NCBI GenBank assembly: GCA_903823565.1
Contig: CAIJTF010000044.1
Coordinates: 1 to 43,071, forward strand
Direction of reading: 5' to 3'
Source of the DNA: an uncultured Flavobacteriales bacterium
GTDB taxonomy: Bacteria; Bacteroidota; Bacteroidia; Flavobacteriales_D; Crocinitomicaceae
Length of the DNA: 43,071 nucleotides
The position numbers were made by a program, and so were the translations under genes. The notes beneath the pieces were generated by a model. The model saw nothing but the letters and a program-made list of their open reading frames with translations, did not search any database and was not told the origin of the DNA. Positions 1 to 8,837 of the stretch are shown piece after piece. Within the stretch, counting starts at the first letter, position 1. Every line of letters begins with the position of its first letter.

Positions 1-92
1 CCAGAAATAAATCCTGTTCCTGCAGAAAAACTAACCTGCGCAAGGAGCGATGTCCATGGGGATAAAAGTAAAAGGAAGAATAATGTTCTCAT
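1..92 (-). CDS. Exported protein, N-terminal fragment cut by window edge
   Basis: Only the first 30 codons are in the window; the gene runs off the left edge. The ATG is at 92-90. The peptide begins MRTLFFLLLL, continues with SPWTSLLAQ and then VSFSAGTGF, which is a textbook Sec signal peptide: a charged Arg, a Leu-rich core and an LLAQ cleavage region. The mature start, rich in Ser, Gly and aromatic residues, resembles outer-membrane beta-barrel proteins of Bacteroidota, but too little is present to assign a family. It lies 79 bases downstream of the wbqC-like gene on the same strand, so it may be the last gene of that run or have its own promoter. Confidence 0.6.
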   Translation of the reverse strand, partial: MRTLFFLLLLSPWTSLLAQVSFSAGTGFIS

Positions 93-171
93 GGGTTCTA
101 AAGATGATGGTTCGTTCCGTTAAAACAGCGTAGGTAGCGTAAAGTTGAAGATTTTCTAGGTAAAAAAAAAA

Positions 172-762
172 TTATTCCATGCCAAGAATCCAATTTCTGC
201 CCAAAGGCCCTTCATTGAATAATAAATCGAAACAGGATAAATTGGGAATAAAGGACTTCTGAATCTGAAAAACTTGATAATACCGGGTCATGTGCTCTTT
301 TCTTTCAAACCAATCCTCTAGACGCAAATCGTCTTTCGTGTAAGGATTAAATTCCATGCTCCAATCCAGGCGCAGTGGTAGGTCCCAAGCCTCTTGGAAT
401 ACTTGTAAAATGCTGTGATTAAAAGTCACTAAATGCCTAGTTTTCGATTCAAATATACCTTCTAATTCAAACGCATAATCTTGAAAATAGGGCGCATTTT
501 GATAACAGGTTTTTAAGGTTCTCCAATGGTTTCTTCTCCAGGGTTGCTTGTCGTCCACCTCTATCGCTCCAAGTGCCTGCTTGTTTTGAACGTGTTTAAT
601 GGGGATTACCAAGGACAATTTTCCGTCGCTTGCCGCTATTTCACAACGGTTTCGTATCGTTTGTTTGATCCAATGTTCATGGATGTCCCAAATGACATGT
701 TGCGCCTTTACCAAGTCCTGTAGGTACCGGATGCTGGGCGCATACGCAACAGGAAAGAGCAT
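172..762 (-). CDS. WbqC-like family protein
   Basis: This 196-residue protein fits the WbqC-like family, whose members are around 200-240 residues and are named after a gene in O-antigen clusters. The biochemical role of the family is not settled. Visible family features are the N-terminal FPVAYAPSIRYLQDL segment, the HEHWIKQTIRNRCEIA segment and the KQPWRRNHWRTLKTCYQNAP block, followed by the PYFQDY and LRLDWS segments. There is no signal peptide or membrane segment, so it is probably cytoplasmic. The start codon follows the lepB stop with no spacer, which argues for translational coupling. Its place directly after signal peptidase I is a gene order common in Bacteroidota. Family assignment is confident; function is not. 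Confidence 0.85.
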   Translation of the reverse strand: MLFPVAYAPSIRYLQDLVKAQHVIWDIHEHWIKQTIRNRCEIAASDGKLSLVIPIKHVQNKQALGAIEVDDKQPWRRNHWRTLKTCYQNAPYFQDYAFELEGIFESKTRHLVTFNHSILQVFQEAWDLPLRLDWSMEFNPYTKDDLRLEDWFERKEHMTRYYQVFQIQKSFIPNLSCFDLLFNEGPLGRNWILGME

Positions 763-2748
763 TTAGACTAAATATTTGAAGATTACGACCAACAAGGAAA
801 TTCCTAAAAAGAATACCACGATTTCAAGAATGGTAAAGGATCCTTCTTGGCTCACGTTTTTAAAAATTCGCTCGTACCGTATCCCCTTGTAAGGGCTTTT
901 TGATAACCATACCAACGAAGCCCTTCCCACAATATGATCCTCCGGTACGAATCCCCAAACCCGAGAATCTGCTGAATTGTAGCGGTTATCTCCCATCATC
1001 CAATAGTAATTCATGGCAAAGGTGTATTGCGCGGTTTTTTTGCCGTCAATCCAAATACTGCCGTCTTTTTTCTCCTCTAAGCGATGTCCTTCATAGGCCG
1101 TTATAATTCTGCGGTACCATGGAATATTGGTCGAAGTAAGCGTAACCGTGCTTCCCTTTTTCGGGACTTCAAACGTATTAAAATCGGTCATTGTGTTGTG
1201 CACGTTGATGTCTTTTGGAAAAACATTCAAATTCGCAATTTTATCAAACCATTCATTGCTTTGGTGGGGTCTGTTCCCATCGGATTCTATGTATACCTCG
1301 AAAACGGCCTTAGGAAAGGCTTTTTGTATGTTCGTTTTCTCGTTTTGCGTTAGGTTAAGAATGTAATATTCTTCTGATTTTTCCGCATCGAAATCCATGC
1401 GCGTTGCACCATCAGGTGCATTCTCAATCCCGAACCGAGCCTCCATTTCCTCTGCAGAAGGGAAGGTAACGGATTTTTTAGCGACAACATAGGTCAAGGT
1501 TTGGTTTGGAAAGACCTTGGCAGGTTTACCGTTTAGCGTAACAACGGATTTGTCGATTCGTATTTTGTCGCCTGGGATACCGATGCACCGTTTGATGTAG
1601 TTTTCCCGCTTATCAACCGGGCGATAGATCAATCCGCGGTGCGTCATTTCCACTGGGCCACCAGGGAAGTTTCCTTGGGCTAGTTTTTTCCTCGCCTCGT
1701 TTTTCCAGTATTCTTGGTTTTTAATATACGTTTCACCATATTTATTAAAAATATACCGTTCAATTTCGGCTAAATTCCTTTGCAGTTCGGTTTCGTTGAC
1801 AAGGTTCTTTTTGCGTAAGGTATCCAGCTGGGCAGCATACTCAGGAAGGCTTTGGGTGAAAAGAAATTGCGATTCCTTAATGATAATTCCGTGGTAATCA
1901 TGTCCCATTAATCCATCCGGAATTCTAGGGTCATATACGGCAGTATCACCCGACGGGTAATTGAATACGACGATGTCGTAATTTTTCACTTTTCCAAATC
2001 CAGGCAACCGAAAATACGACCCTTTTTCTACCGTGAGGTAGGAGGGGATATCAACCCATGGAACGTTGTTGTGCACCAAGGGGTAGGATAGGGGAGTAAT
2101 GGGGACTTTCGGGCCGTAGGCCAATTTGTTAACAAAAAGAAAATCACCAACAAGCATGGTTTTTTCCATGGATCCCGTAGGAATTTGAAAGGGCTCAAAC
2201 ACATAGGTTCGAATGACCGTAGCCGCAATGAGTGCAAACAATAAGGAATCTCCCCATTCTTTGATGTAGGTTTTTGCCCCCATTTTTTTCTTGGAAAGCA
2301 ATCCTGAAATAACATAGGCCAAGACATGCCCCAATACAGGGAGACAAAGGAACAAGACGATGTGATCATCCCATTTTCTTCGTTCCACTTCCTTAGCATT
2401 GTTCCAATTCGTTTCTTCAACCGGGGTAATTTCCTCTTCCTTGGCAATTTTATTGGTAATTAGGTAGGGAAACACCAAGCCTTGTAGGGTTTCCTTGAAG
2501 CCGAAAAATCCAAATTTCCGTAACAAGCTAATGTTTGCAACCATCATCATGACCAAATGAACGCCGGGAAACAACAGCAATATGGCCCAGAAGGGTTTTT
2601 TGTTTAGTTCCTTGAATAAAATCCAATAATTAACCCCTGGAATCAACGCAAGGGAGGACTCCTTTCCGAGTTTTGGGAAGATTTTCGACCATTGCCCGAG
2701 AATGGGATTTACGAGTATGACAAATAAATAGAAATACAGAAAGCTCAT
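763..2748 (-). CDS. lepB: Signal peptidase I (S26), long Bacteroidota form
   Basis: This membrane enzyme removes signal peptides from exported proteins. At 661 residues it is about twice the size of enterobacterial LepB. Hydrophobic segments lie near residues 1-20, 35-75 and 129-150, with another at about 168-180 just before the catalytic domain. The nucleophile is probably Ser193 in IPTGSMEKTM and the general base Lys386 in NYIKRCIGIPGDKI. The last conserved box is MMGDNRYNSADSRVWG near residues 594-609, and a final membrane helix closes the protein. The extra length is mostly an insertion between the Ser and Lys boxes (about residues 215-380) and another before the final box. The gene starts 3 bases after dapB. 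The window encodes many exported proteins that would be substrates. Confidence 0.95.
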   Translation of the reverse strand: MSFLYFYLFVILVNPILGQWSKIFPKLGKESSLALIPGVNYWILFKELNKKPFWAILLLFPGVHLVMMMVANISLLRKFGFFGFKETLQGLVFPYLITNKIAKEEEITPVEETNWNNAKEVERRKWDDHIVLFLCLPVLGHVLAYVISGLLSKKKMGAKTYIKEWGDSLLFALIAATVIRTYVFEPFQIPTGSMEKTMLVGDFLFVNKLAYGPKVPITPLSYPLVHNNVPWVDIPSYLTVEKGSYFRLPGFGKVKNYDIVVFNYPSGDTAVYDPRIPDGLMGHDYHGIIIKESQFLFTQSLPEYAAQLDTLRKKNLVNETELQRNLAEIERYIFNKYGETYIKNQEYWKNEARKKLAQGNFPGGPVEMTHRGLIYRPVDKRENYIKRCIGIPGDKIRIDKSVVTLNGKPAKVFPNQTLTYVVAKKSVTFPSAEEMEARFGIENAPDGATRMDFDAEKSEEYYILNLTQNEKTNIQKAFPKAVFEVYIESDGNRPHQSNEWFDKIANLNVFPKDINVHNTMTDFNTFEVPKKGSTVTLTSTNIPWYRRIITAYEGHRLEEKKDGSIWIDGKKTAQYTFAMNYYWMMGDNRYNSADSRVWGFVPEDHIVGRASLVWLSKSPYKGIRYERIFKNVSQEGSFTILEIVVFFLGISLLVVIFKYLV

Positions 2749-2751
2749 GCG

Positions 2752-3477
2752 TTATGGGTTTATTTTTAATAAATCATTCATGGTAAAAATGCCTTTTTTA
2801 TCCAACAGAAATTCCGCAGCCAATACAGCACCTAGTGCAAATCCTTCACGGTTGTGCGCCACGTGTTCCATGGTAATCGTATCAATGTCGGATTCTACCA
2901 TGATTTTATGGGTTCCAGGTACCTTCGGAACTCGTAAGGCTTTGATGGGCAAGGTGTTCGCGGAGATTTCGCGGTTTCCTTCTTCCAAGGTCCAATCGGT
3001 GTAGTTAGGGTTAGATTCCAATAAGGTTTCAGCTAAGGTAATTGCCGTTCCACTGGGAGCATCTAATTTTTCCGTGTGGTGAATTTCTTCCATGGAAAAG
3101 CGATAGCCAGGGTAGGCTGAAAATAGCGTTCCCAAATGTTTGGTCAATGCGTTGAATAGGTTTACCCCCAAACTAAAATTGGAGGCATAGAAAAGGCTTC
3201 CATCGTGGGTTTTGACCCTTTCTTGAACGTCGGGAAGGTGTTCCATCCATGCCGTTGTTCCCACGACAACAGGAAGTTCTAGGTCCAAACAAGCCTGAAT
3301 GTGTTCTACTGCCAAATGGGGTTGCGTAAATTCAATCGCAAGATCGCTTTTACCCTTGACAAGAGTGGAAATAGAGGATTTAGAATCGATGATTTGAGTG
3401 ATTTCATGCCCCCTGCTACGGGCAATGTTTTCGATGGCTTTACCCATTTTCCCATATCCAATCAGCACAATTTTCAT
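2752..3477 (-). CDS. dapB: 4-hydroxy-tetrahydrodipicolinate reductase
   Basis: DapB reduces 4-hydroxy-tetrahydrodipicolinate with NAD(P)H in the diaminopimelate/lysine pathway, which feeds peptidoglycan and protein synthesis. The N-terminal nucleotide-binding loop is MKIVLIGYGKMGKAIE. The substrate-binding and catalytic signature appears as EIHHTEKLDAPSGTA near residues 131-145. The 241-residue length is normal for the shorter Bacteroidota enzymes. It sits 16 bases after the DUF5683 gene and 3 bases before lepB on the same strand, in the common flavobacterial order parA-parB-DUF5683-dapB-lepB. No oddities were seen. Confidence 0.95.
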   Translation of the reverse strand: MKIVLIGYGKMGKAIENIARSRGHEITQIIDSKSSISTLVKGKSDLAIEFTQPHLAVEHIQACLDLELPVVVGTTAWMEHLPDVQERVKTHDGSLFYASNFSLGVNLFNALTKHLGTLFSAYPGYRFSMEEIHHTEKLDAPSGTAITLAETLLESNPNYTDWTLEEGNREISANTLPIKALRVPKVPGTHKIMVESDIDTITMEHVAHNREGFALGAVLAAEFLLDKKGIFTMNDLLKINP

Positions 3478-3493
3478 CGGTTAAAAGTAAGGA

Positions 3494-4021
3494 TTAATGA
3501 AAACATAGGGAAAGATTAATCCCGGAATATGAACGGACATGCCACGGATTAAGCTCCAGGGTAAGGTCTTTGGAGACGTCAAAGCGCAAGAAATGGGCCT
3601 CAACTGCAGCATCGGCAATTTGAAACAAATAGACCGCGCCCAATCCGAGTATGGATAAATCCCGGTTTCGTGCGTACTGATCGTACAGTGAAACAAGGGC
3701 TAAATTGTCGTAATCTGCCCATTGTAGATCCAACGGGCCACCTTGGATTCGATTCTCGTATTCTGTTTTAATGGCGTTAACTTTTTTTTGGTTTAATACC
3801 AAGAGCGTTGTCATTCCACCTAAGCAGCCGTAAATCAGAGGAACTTTCCAAGCTGCATTTTTACGGTGCATGGTCAACTTCGAGTTATAAATTTGTCCCC
3901 AGCCGGGAACCATGGCTGATCGCTTGACCGCCGTATGATAAGGGTGCAAAGAGTCGGAAACAGGTTTTTGACCCCACACTACAGGATTACACAACAAGAA
4001 CACTGCTATCCAGAACCTCAT
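3494..4021 (-). CDS. DUF5683 membrane protein
   Basis: This 175-residue protein matches the DUF5683 type by its signature AMVPGWGQIYNSK near residues 36-48 followed by a hydrophobic segment (KVPLIYGCLGGMTTLLVL). It has an N-terminal signal sequence (MRFWIAVFLLCNPVVWGQ) and a second hydrophobic stretch near residues 124-135. The function of the family is unknown. It is membrane-associated or exported. The start overlaps the parB stop by 4 bases (ATGA), which indicates translational coupling. The conserved position between parB and dapB suggests a link to cell-envelope growth or division, but that is inference from context. Confidence 0.85.
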   Translation of the reverse strand: MRFWIAVFLLCNPVVWGQKPVSDSLHPYHTAVKRSAMVPGWGQIYNSKLTMHRKNAAWKVPLIYGCLGGMTTLLVLNQKKVNAIKTEYENRIQGGPLDLQWADYDNLALVSLYDQYARNRDLSILGLGAVYLFQIADAAVEAHFLRFDVSKDLTLELNPWHVRSYSGINLSLCFH

Positions 4022-4893
4022 TTTTTTGAAAGCCTTTCCAAAAGCATGTTTAATTGAACCCAGTTATTAAAGTGTACCGTAATTTTCCCCTTACCTTGGG
4101 CGGTTTGGGAAAGATTGCTTTTCAACCCTGTAGCCTCCAAGATTTGATTTTCAATGGCTCGAATTTCGGTTTCCTTACCTTTGGGCGTTCTTTTTGCTGA
4201 ACCGTTGGGCTTTTTACCCATTTGTTCTACCGCTCGAACGCTTAAGTGCTGCTCTAAAATTTGATGGTATGCCTCCAACTGGGAGGCTTCCGAGGCTAAA
4301 CTCAATAGGGCACGAGCATGGCCCATGCTAATGATTCCGTCCCTTAATCCCGCTTGAATGTCATCGGGAAGTTTCAACAACCGCAGGTGGTTTGCGATAT
4401 CCGACCGAGATTTCGCAATGCGCTCACCCAATGCCGCTTGCGTCAATTCGCATTCATCGATCAATCGTTGATAGGAAACGGCAATTTCGATGGCATTTAA
4501 GTTCTCTCGTTGTATGTTCTCCACCAAGGCCATTTCCAACATTGATTGGTCGTTTGCGAGCCTTACGTAGGCAGGAACTTCGTGCAAGCCAGCCATTTGA
4601 GAGGCTCGAAAGCGTCGTTCACCGGAAATGATCTGGTATTTTGATTGGTTAATTTTGCGAAGGGTCAGAGGCTGAATAATCCCATGCGTTTGAATGGAGC
4701 TTACCAATTCCTGGAGCGCTTGGGGTTCAAAATCCACCCGAGGATTGAAGGGGTTTACTTCAATTTGATTCAAGGGAATCATCATCGTGCCTCCATACTG
4801 TTGAGAAACCGAACCGATTGAGGTTCCATCGTTCGCGAGTAGTGCACTTAATCCTCGGCCCAATGCGGGTTGTTTTTTATTATTGGAGGCCAT
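4018..4893 (-). CDS. parB: Chromosome partitioning protein ParB
   Basis: ParB is the CTP-dependent DNA clamp that loads at parS and works with ParA to segregate the origin region. The 291-residue protein shows the expected parts: an N-terminal ALGRGLSALL segment that in this family contacts ParA, the CTP-binding ParB/Srx domain with NPFNPR and SGERRFRASQMAG, the ENIQRENLNAIE segment, a helix-turn-helix around ELTQAALGERIAKSRSDIAN, and a C-terminal dimerisation domain. The start overlaps the parA end by 14 bases. No perfect 16-bp parS-like palindrome was noticed nearby. Confidence 0.95.
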   Translation of the reverse strand: MASNNKKQPALGRGLSALLANDGTSIGSVSQQYGGTMMIPLNQIEVNPFNPRVDFEPQALQELVSSIQTHGIIQPLTLRKINQSKYQIISGERRFRASQMAGLHEVPAYVRLANDQSMLEMALVENIQRENLNAIEIAVSYQRLIDECELTQAALGERIAKSRSDIANHLRLLKLPDDIQAGLRDGIISMGHARALLSLASEASQLEAYHQILEQHLSVRAVEQMGKKPNGSAKRTPKGKETEIRAIENQILEATGLKSNLSQTAQGKGKITVHFNNWVQLNMLLERLSKK

Positions 4894-5695
4894 GGTCTAT
4901 GTTGATTTGTTTCGCTTCGTTGCCCATACGCGTCAGATTATTCTTTTGTAGTATTTCTCGGGCTAAATTCAAGTAATTCACTGCTCCTTTGCTTGCCGCA
5001 TCATGCATAATAACGGGAACACCGTGGCTTGATGCTTCCGTTAACGTGGTATTTCGGTGGATAATCGTATCAAAAACCAGGTCCTGAAAGTGCGTTTTAA
5101 CTTCTTCCACCACCTGATTGGCAAGGCGAAGCCTGGTATCGTACATGGTGAGTAACATTCCTTCGATGGCTAGCGCTTCATTAAGGCGGCCTTGCACAAT
5201 TTTAATGGTATTGAGAAGCTTACTTAATCCTTCAAGGGCGAAGTATTCGCATTGAACGGGAATCAATACGGAATCTGCAGCGCTCAACGCATTTACGGTA
5301 ATTAGGCCCAGAGAAGGGGAACAATCGATCAAAATAAAGTCAAAGTCCTTTTCGATGGCCGATAAACGCTCCTTTAGAATGAACTCACGGTTTTCTAGGC
5401 TGATCATTTCCAATTCGGCACCTACCAAATCGATATGAGCTGGAAGCAACCACAAATTAGGACTATTGGTTTCTACCATTACCTCATTCATGGGCGTACC
5501 GTTGACTAAACAATCATAGATATTGTTGATTTTGGTGGGGTCAAATCCTAATCCAGAAGTGCTGTTGGCCTGTGGGTCAGCGTCGATAAGTAAGGTCTTG
5601 TATTCAAGCGCCCCCAAGCATCCTCCAAGGTTAATGCTTGTAGTGGATTTTCCAACCCCGCCTTTTTGATTCGCAATTGCGATTATTTTTGCCAT
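4880..5695 (-). CDS. parA: Chromosome partitioning ATPase ParA
   Basis: ParA is the deviant Walker ATPase that moves ParB-parS complexes over the nucleoid. The start chosen is the ATG at 5695, giving MAKIIAIANQKGGVGKST, the canonical N terminus with the KGGVGKST Walker A loop. An upstream in-frame start at 5731 would add 12 residues not typical of the family and would lie upstream of the promoter box at 5701-5708. Further motifs are LLIDADPQANSTSGLG and FILIDCSPSLGLIT. The protein has 271 residues. It is the first gene of the minus-strand run parA-parB-DUF5683-dapB-lepB-wbqC. Confidence 0.95.
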   Translation of the reverse strand: MAKIIAIANQKGGVGKSTTSINLGGCLGALEYKTLLIDADPQANSTSGLGFDPTKINNIYDCLVNGTPMNEVMVETNSPNLWLLPAHIDLVGAELEMISLENREFILKERLSAIEKDFDFILIDCSPSLGLITVNALSAADSVLIPVQCEYFALEGLSKLLNTIKIVQGRLNEALAIEGMLLTMYDTRLRLANQVVEEVKTHFQDLVFDTIIHRNTTLTEASSHGVPVIMHDAASKGAVNYLNLAREILQKNNLTRMGNEAKQINIDHGLQ

Positions 5696-5700
5696 AAGTA

Positions 5701-5708
5701 CAAAAGTA
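5701..5708 (-). promoter_or_regulatory. -7 box TACTTTTG before parA
   Basis: The minus strand reads TACTTTTG, a match to the Bacteroidota -7 consensus TAnnTTTG. Only 5 bases separate it from the parA ATG at 5695, so transcription would begin at or next to the start codon and the mRNA would be leaderless or nearly so. No clear TTTG -33 element was found. Confidence 0.5.
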
Positions 5709-5775
5709 ATTAAACGGAAAGCCCTTTGCAAGATAACAAATCGGTATAATTTAAGATTTTATCAACCAAAAACCT

Positions 5776-5783
5776 TATTTTTG
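5776..5783 (+). promoter_or_regulatory. -7 box TATTTTTG before the FHA gene
   Basis: TATTTTTG matches TAnnTTTG and lies 26 bases before the ATG at 5810. With the parA box it forms a divergent promoter region in the 114-base gap between parA and the FHA gene. Confidence 0.5.
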
Positions 5784-5809
5784 TTTCAAATCATAGGCTT
5801 TAAAGGAAC

Positions 5810-6334
5810 ATGTCGAAACGATTGCACATACGAATAGGAAGGGGGGCTAAAAACCACGTAGTCATTGAACATGAGGGTGTTGCGGAAGAACATTTGGAAT
5901 TGTTTGCGGATGCCGATGGCAATGTTTTTATTTCCGATTTAGGATCATCCAACGGTACTTTTGTTAATGGAGAAGCGCTAAGAGGTTATGTCCTTTTAGC
6001 CGAAGGAGACAAGGTGACCTTGGGTAAAGAATATGCCTTCAACTGGAAGAAGTTTCAATCGGCAACGGAACAAGCGCCAAAAAAAGAGACACCCATAGCC
6101 AAACCGAAGATACCCAAGCCTTCCGTTCACTCCAAACCGCTTACTCCAAGTCCTGGGGTTACCAGAAAAAAGCCGATGGCAACTGAAGGTACGCAAGGAA
6201 AATCAAAGCCTACGGGGAAAAAGCAGGAGAAAAATGGTTCTTCAAAAAATGTTCTTCATGCATCTTGGGTTCACTTGTTCCTTATTTATGGATTAATTGC
6301 GCTCTTTACATTTCTGATTTACATCACGAATTAA
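5810..6334 (+). CDS. FHA-domain protein with C-terminal membrane anchor
   Basis: Residues 1-75 form a forkhead-associated domain, a phosphothreonine-binding module. The pattern is visible: HIRIGRGAKNHVVI for the first strands, GVAEEHLEL, and SDLGSSNGTFVNGE for the signature loop. Residues 85-145 are a low-complexity linker rich in Pro, Lys, Thr and Ser (KPKIPKPSVHSKPLTPSPG), likely disordered. Residues 152-172 (WVHLFLIYGLIALFTFLIYI) form a single membrane helix at the very C terminus, so the FHA domain probably faces the cytoplasm. No kinase is encoded nearby. The gene is divergent from parA. The partner is unknown. Confidence 0.85.
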   Translation: MSKRLHIRIGRGAKNHVVIEHEGVAEEHLELFADADGNVFISDLGSSNGTFVNGEALRGYVLLAEGDKVTLGKEYAFNWKKFQSATEQAPKKETPIAKPKIPKPSVHSKPLTPSPGVTRKKPMATEGTQGKSKPTGKKQEKNGSSKNVLHASWVHLFLIYGLIALFTFLIYITN

Positions 6335-6367
6335 TGCGAAACATTATCGTATTTAAAAAAAAAAGCG

Positions 6368-6375
6368 TAATATTG
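6368..6375 (+). promoter_or_regulatory. -7 box TAATATTG before rplS
   Basis: TAATATTG differs from TAnnTTTG at one base and lies 31 bases before the rplS ATG. The implied leader is only about 25 bases, so a structured L19 autoregulatory leader is not supported. Confidence 0.4.
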
Positions 6376-6406
6376 CACCCCGTTTTACAGAGAAAAAACA
6401 GAAGAT

Positions 6407-6769
6407 ATGGACTTGATTGGTGAAATACAGAAAGAAATAATTGCCAAAAACGAACTTCCTACGTTCGTTGCTGGAGATAGCATAATCGTCAATTACAAAA
6501 TTAAGGAAGGGAATAAGGAGCGTATTCAGCAATTTCAAGGCGTAGTTCTACAACGACGCGGCAGCGGTGCTACGGAAACCTTTACCGTACGCAAGATGTC
6601 TGGCAACATCGGTGTGGAGCGTATCTTCCCTGTGAATTCTCCCTTCATTGAATCGATTTCCATCGTGAAACGTGGTGCGGTTCGACGTGCTCGAATTTTC
6701 TACTTCAGAGAGCGCACTGGTAAATCGGCTCGTATTCGCGAGAAAAAGGTTTTCTCCAAAGAAGCTTAA
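6407..6769 (+). CDS. rplS: 50S ribosomal protein L19
   Basis: L19 sits at the interface of the 30S and 50S subunits. The 120-residue length is normal. Recognisable blocks are FVAGDSIIVNYKIKEGNKER, FQGVVLQRRGSG, TFTVRKMSGNIGVERIFPVN and SPFIESISIVKRGAVRRA, followed by the basic tail RARIFYFRERTGKSARI. It stands alone here, without the trmD/rimM/rpsP neighbours seen in many other phyla. It converges on the OmpA-family gene with only 5 bases between the two stop codons and no recognisable terminator. Confidence 0.98.
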   Translation: MDLIGEIQKEIIAKNELPTFVAGDSIIVNYKIKEGNKERIQQFQGVVLQRRGSGATETFTVRKMSGNIGVERIFPVNSPFIESISIVKRGAVRRARIFYFRERTGKSARIREKKVFSKEA

Positions 6770-6774
6770 TCGTT

Positions 6775-8790
6775 CTACAATCCGATCAGTAGAAATTCCG
6801 TTCTTCGGTTTTTCCTGCGTTGCTCTTCCGTCTGGTTGGGTAATTTAGGTTGTTTCTCTCCAAACCCTGAATGGCTAATGCGGTTCGCTGCAATTCCTTG
6901 GTTGATGATATACTGAGCCACGGATTTAGCGCGGTCTTGCGAAAGCTTAAGGTTTGCCATATCATCTCCTAAATCGTCGGTGTGTCCATGAATGGCCACC
7001 TTATAACTCGTGTTTTCTTTCAGATAGGAGGCAAATTGATCCAAAATTAATTTGGCCGTAGCGTTTAATGCGTAGGAATCGCTTTCAAAGAGAATATCGT
7101 TGATGTTGTAAGGTTTTCCGGTTTTTACCTTTTCGACCGTTAAATCAACGGCAACGCTGTTGCTTTTTAAGTTCTCCTCGGTAATAATTTTTGAATTGAA
7201 AGCAGCGCCTTCCTTCTTTAAATTCACCACTACCGGTTCGTCCTTGTTTATTTTCACCACTGCGGCATATTTTCCGTCCTCTTTGTTAACGGCTACGTTT
7301 ACTTTTTCTCCAGAAGATCCATAAACCAATTCCACCGAACCATCAGTCACTGGTTTTTCGTTTTCATCGGTTAGGCTACCTTTTACAATAATTACCGGCT
7401 TTGGCTGGGCCTTTTCGTGCAATTGAAATCCATAGATATTCCAATTGTTGTTTTGATAACTTGAGTAATAGGCTATTTTTCCTTGGGTGGAAACAAAAAT
7501 TCCTAGTTCATCGCCTTCGGTGTTTATTGGGTAACCGATGTTTTCCGGTTTCGTCCACCCGTCTTTCGTTTTTCGAATATAAAAAATGTCTAATCCCCCT
7601 AATCCTTCGCGTGAATCCGTGCACTCAGAGACAAAGTATAGGGTTTCTCCATCTTGATGGAAAAAAGGGCTTTTGTCCTTTCCTGCAGTATTTATTTCCG
7701 TAAATGGTTGTCCTTCCGACCAAGTGCCGTCGTCCTTTCGAAGGGAATAGTAAATATCGTTGTTTTGTGAGCCTCTACGGTAGGTGGCATAAAAAAGCAT
7801 TTTACCATCGGCAGAAAGGGAGGGCTGGGCTTCCCATCCGTCTGGGGTATTAATTCCACTGCCCATATTTTTTAAAGGTGTCCATTGAAAATCATTACCG
7901 CCCTTGCCTGAACGCTTGTAGGTTGTTGTGTACAAATCACAATTCAAATAGGGTTTATCGTTTATGGTGTCTTTTTTACAGGCACAAATTACCATTTCTT
8001 TGTTGTCGGCAGACAGTGAGGCGGTTCCGTAATTGTAAAAAGCGGGGGTATTAAAGGGACTTCGCAGGGGATCACCGTAGGTAAAGGTATTAATGGATTC
8101 GTTTTCTCTCTCAGCAACCGTAAATTCTTCCTTTATGTTATCGAGTATATCCCCTAAATTCTTGCGATTAACCTTGCGGGTAAAAAAAAGCAAATCGTTG
8201 TCGGGCGAAAGCATCGGGAAGTACTCGTCAAGTTCTGAGCTTACATTGAGGATGGGGTAGGGTGAAAAAGGGACTGCATTTTCAATGAATTGTTGCTTGG
8301 TTTCGTATTTCTTTACCAAATAGCTGGCATTTTTTACTTTGGTGTCATAATCGGACGAAATGCGTGTAAAATCGTCTTTTGGAAAGTCGATGTACTCCTT
8401 TAGCAGCGGGATGGCTTTTTCAAGTTCTCCCTTATTAAGATAATAAGAAGCAAGAAAATAAATGCTTTCGGCATGAAAGGTCTTACATTTTTTGTAGGAT
8501 AAATTATACAACACCAATGCCTGCTGGACGTAACTGTCTGCATTGTTCTTGTTTGCTAAGTTCTTGGATTGTTGAATGGCTTTGTTGGCCATTACATAGG
8601 GTAGTTCTGCGTTGTCCGGGAATAGTTTGTTTGCCTCTTTAAAAAGGGCCGTTGCGGCCTCATAATTGGACTCGTCCTTCAAGGTTTGAACCAGCTTGAT
8701 TAGTTTTTTATCCTCTGAAATACAGGTGTTTTTTTGAGAGAAAAATGGAAATAAAATAAAGGATAGGAGGAGGGTCGCGCTGTTTCTCAT
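6775..8790 (-). CDS. OmpA-family protein with TPR and PD40 propeller repeats
   Basis: This 671-residue exported envelope protein has a signal peptide (MRNSATLLLSFILFPFFSQ). A helical TPR-like region follows at about residues 25-165. Next is a WD40-like (PD40) propeller at about 175-450, with strands such as SPDNDLLFFTRKVN, SLSADNKEMVICACK, SLSADGKMLFYATYRRG and GETLYFVSE. A carboxypeptidase-regulatory-like beta domain lies near 465-555, and a C-terminal OmpA domain near 560-671 carries the peptidoglycan-binding motif HGHTDDLGDDMANLKLSQDRA. The architecture is widespread in Bacteroidota, and some members (PorE type) are T9SS accessory proteins. Whether this one is cannot be decided here. Confidence 0.9.
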   Translation of the reverse strand: MRNSATLLLSFILFPFFSQKNTCISEDKKLIKLVQTLKDESNYEAATALFKEANKLFPDNAELPYVMANKAIQQSKNLANKNNADSYVQQALVLYNLSYKKCKTFHAESIYFLASYYLNKGELEKAIPLLKEYIDFPKDDFTRISSDYDTKVKNASYLVKKYETKQQFIENAVPFSPYPILNVSSELDEYFPMLSPDNDLLFFTRKVNRKNLGDILDNIKEEFTVAERENESINTFTYGDPLRSPFNTPAFYNYGTASLSADNKEMVICACKKDTINDKPYLNCDLYTTTYKRSGKGGNDFQWTPLKNMGSGINTPDGWEAQPSLSADGKMLFYATYRRGSQNNDIYYSLRKDDGTWSEGQPFTEINTAGKDKSPFFHQDGETLYFVSECTDSREGLGGLDIFYIRKTKDGWTKPENIGYPINTEGDELGIFVSTQGKIAYYSSYQNNNWNIYGFQLHEKAQPKPVIIVKGSLTDENEKPVTDGSVELVYGSSGEKVNVAVNKEDGKYAAVVKINKDEPVVVNLKKEGAAFNSKIITEENLKSNSVAVDLTVEKVKTGKPYNINDILFESDSYALNATAKLILDQFASYLKENTSYKVAIHGHTDDLGDDMANLKLSQDRAKSVAQYIINQGIAANRISHSGFGEKQPKLPNQTEEQRRKNRRTEFLLIGL

Positions 8791-8837
8791 AGTTTAAGCT
8801 CGAGGGCTTATAATCGAAATCTGCGAAAAGGTTACAA

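Noticed and set aside
2855..2870. CACGTG core within dapB as a possible parS site
   Set aside because: Only the six-base core is palindromic; the flanks do not extend to a parS-like 14-16 bp palindrome.
6376..6406. Ribosomal-protein leader before rplS
   Set aside because: The distance from the likely promoter to the ATG is about 30 bases and no stable hairpin was visible.
8791..8837. Hairpin AAGC...GCTT between ltaE and the OmpA-family gene
   Set aside because: The stem is only four pairs and is not followed by a T-tract on the minus strand.
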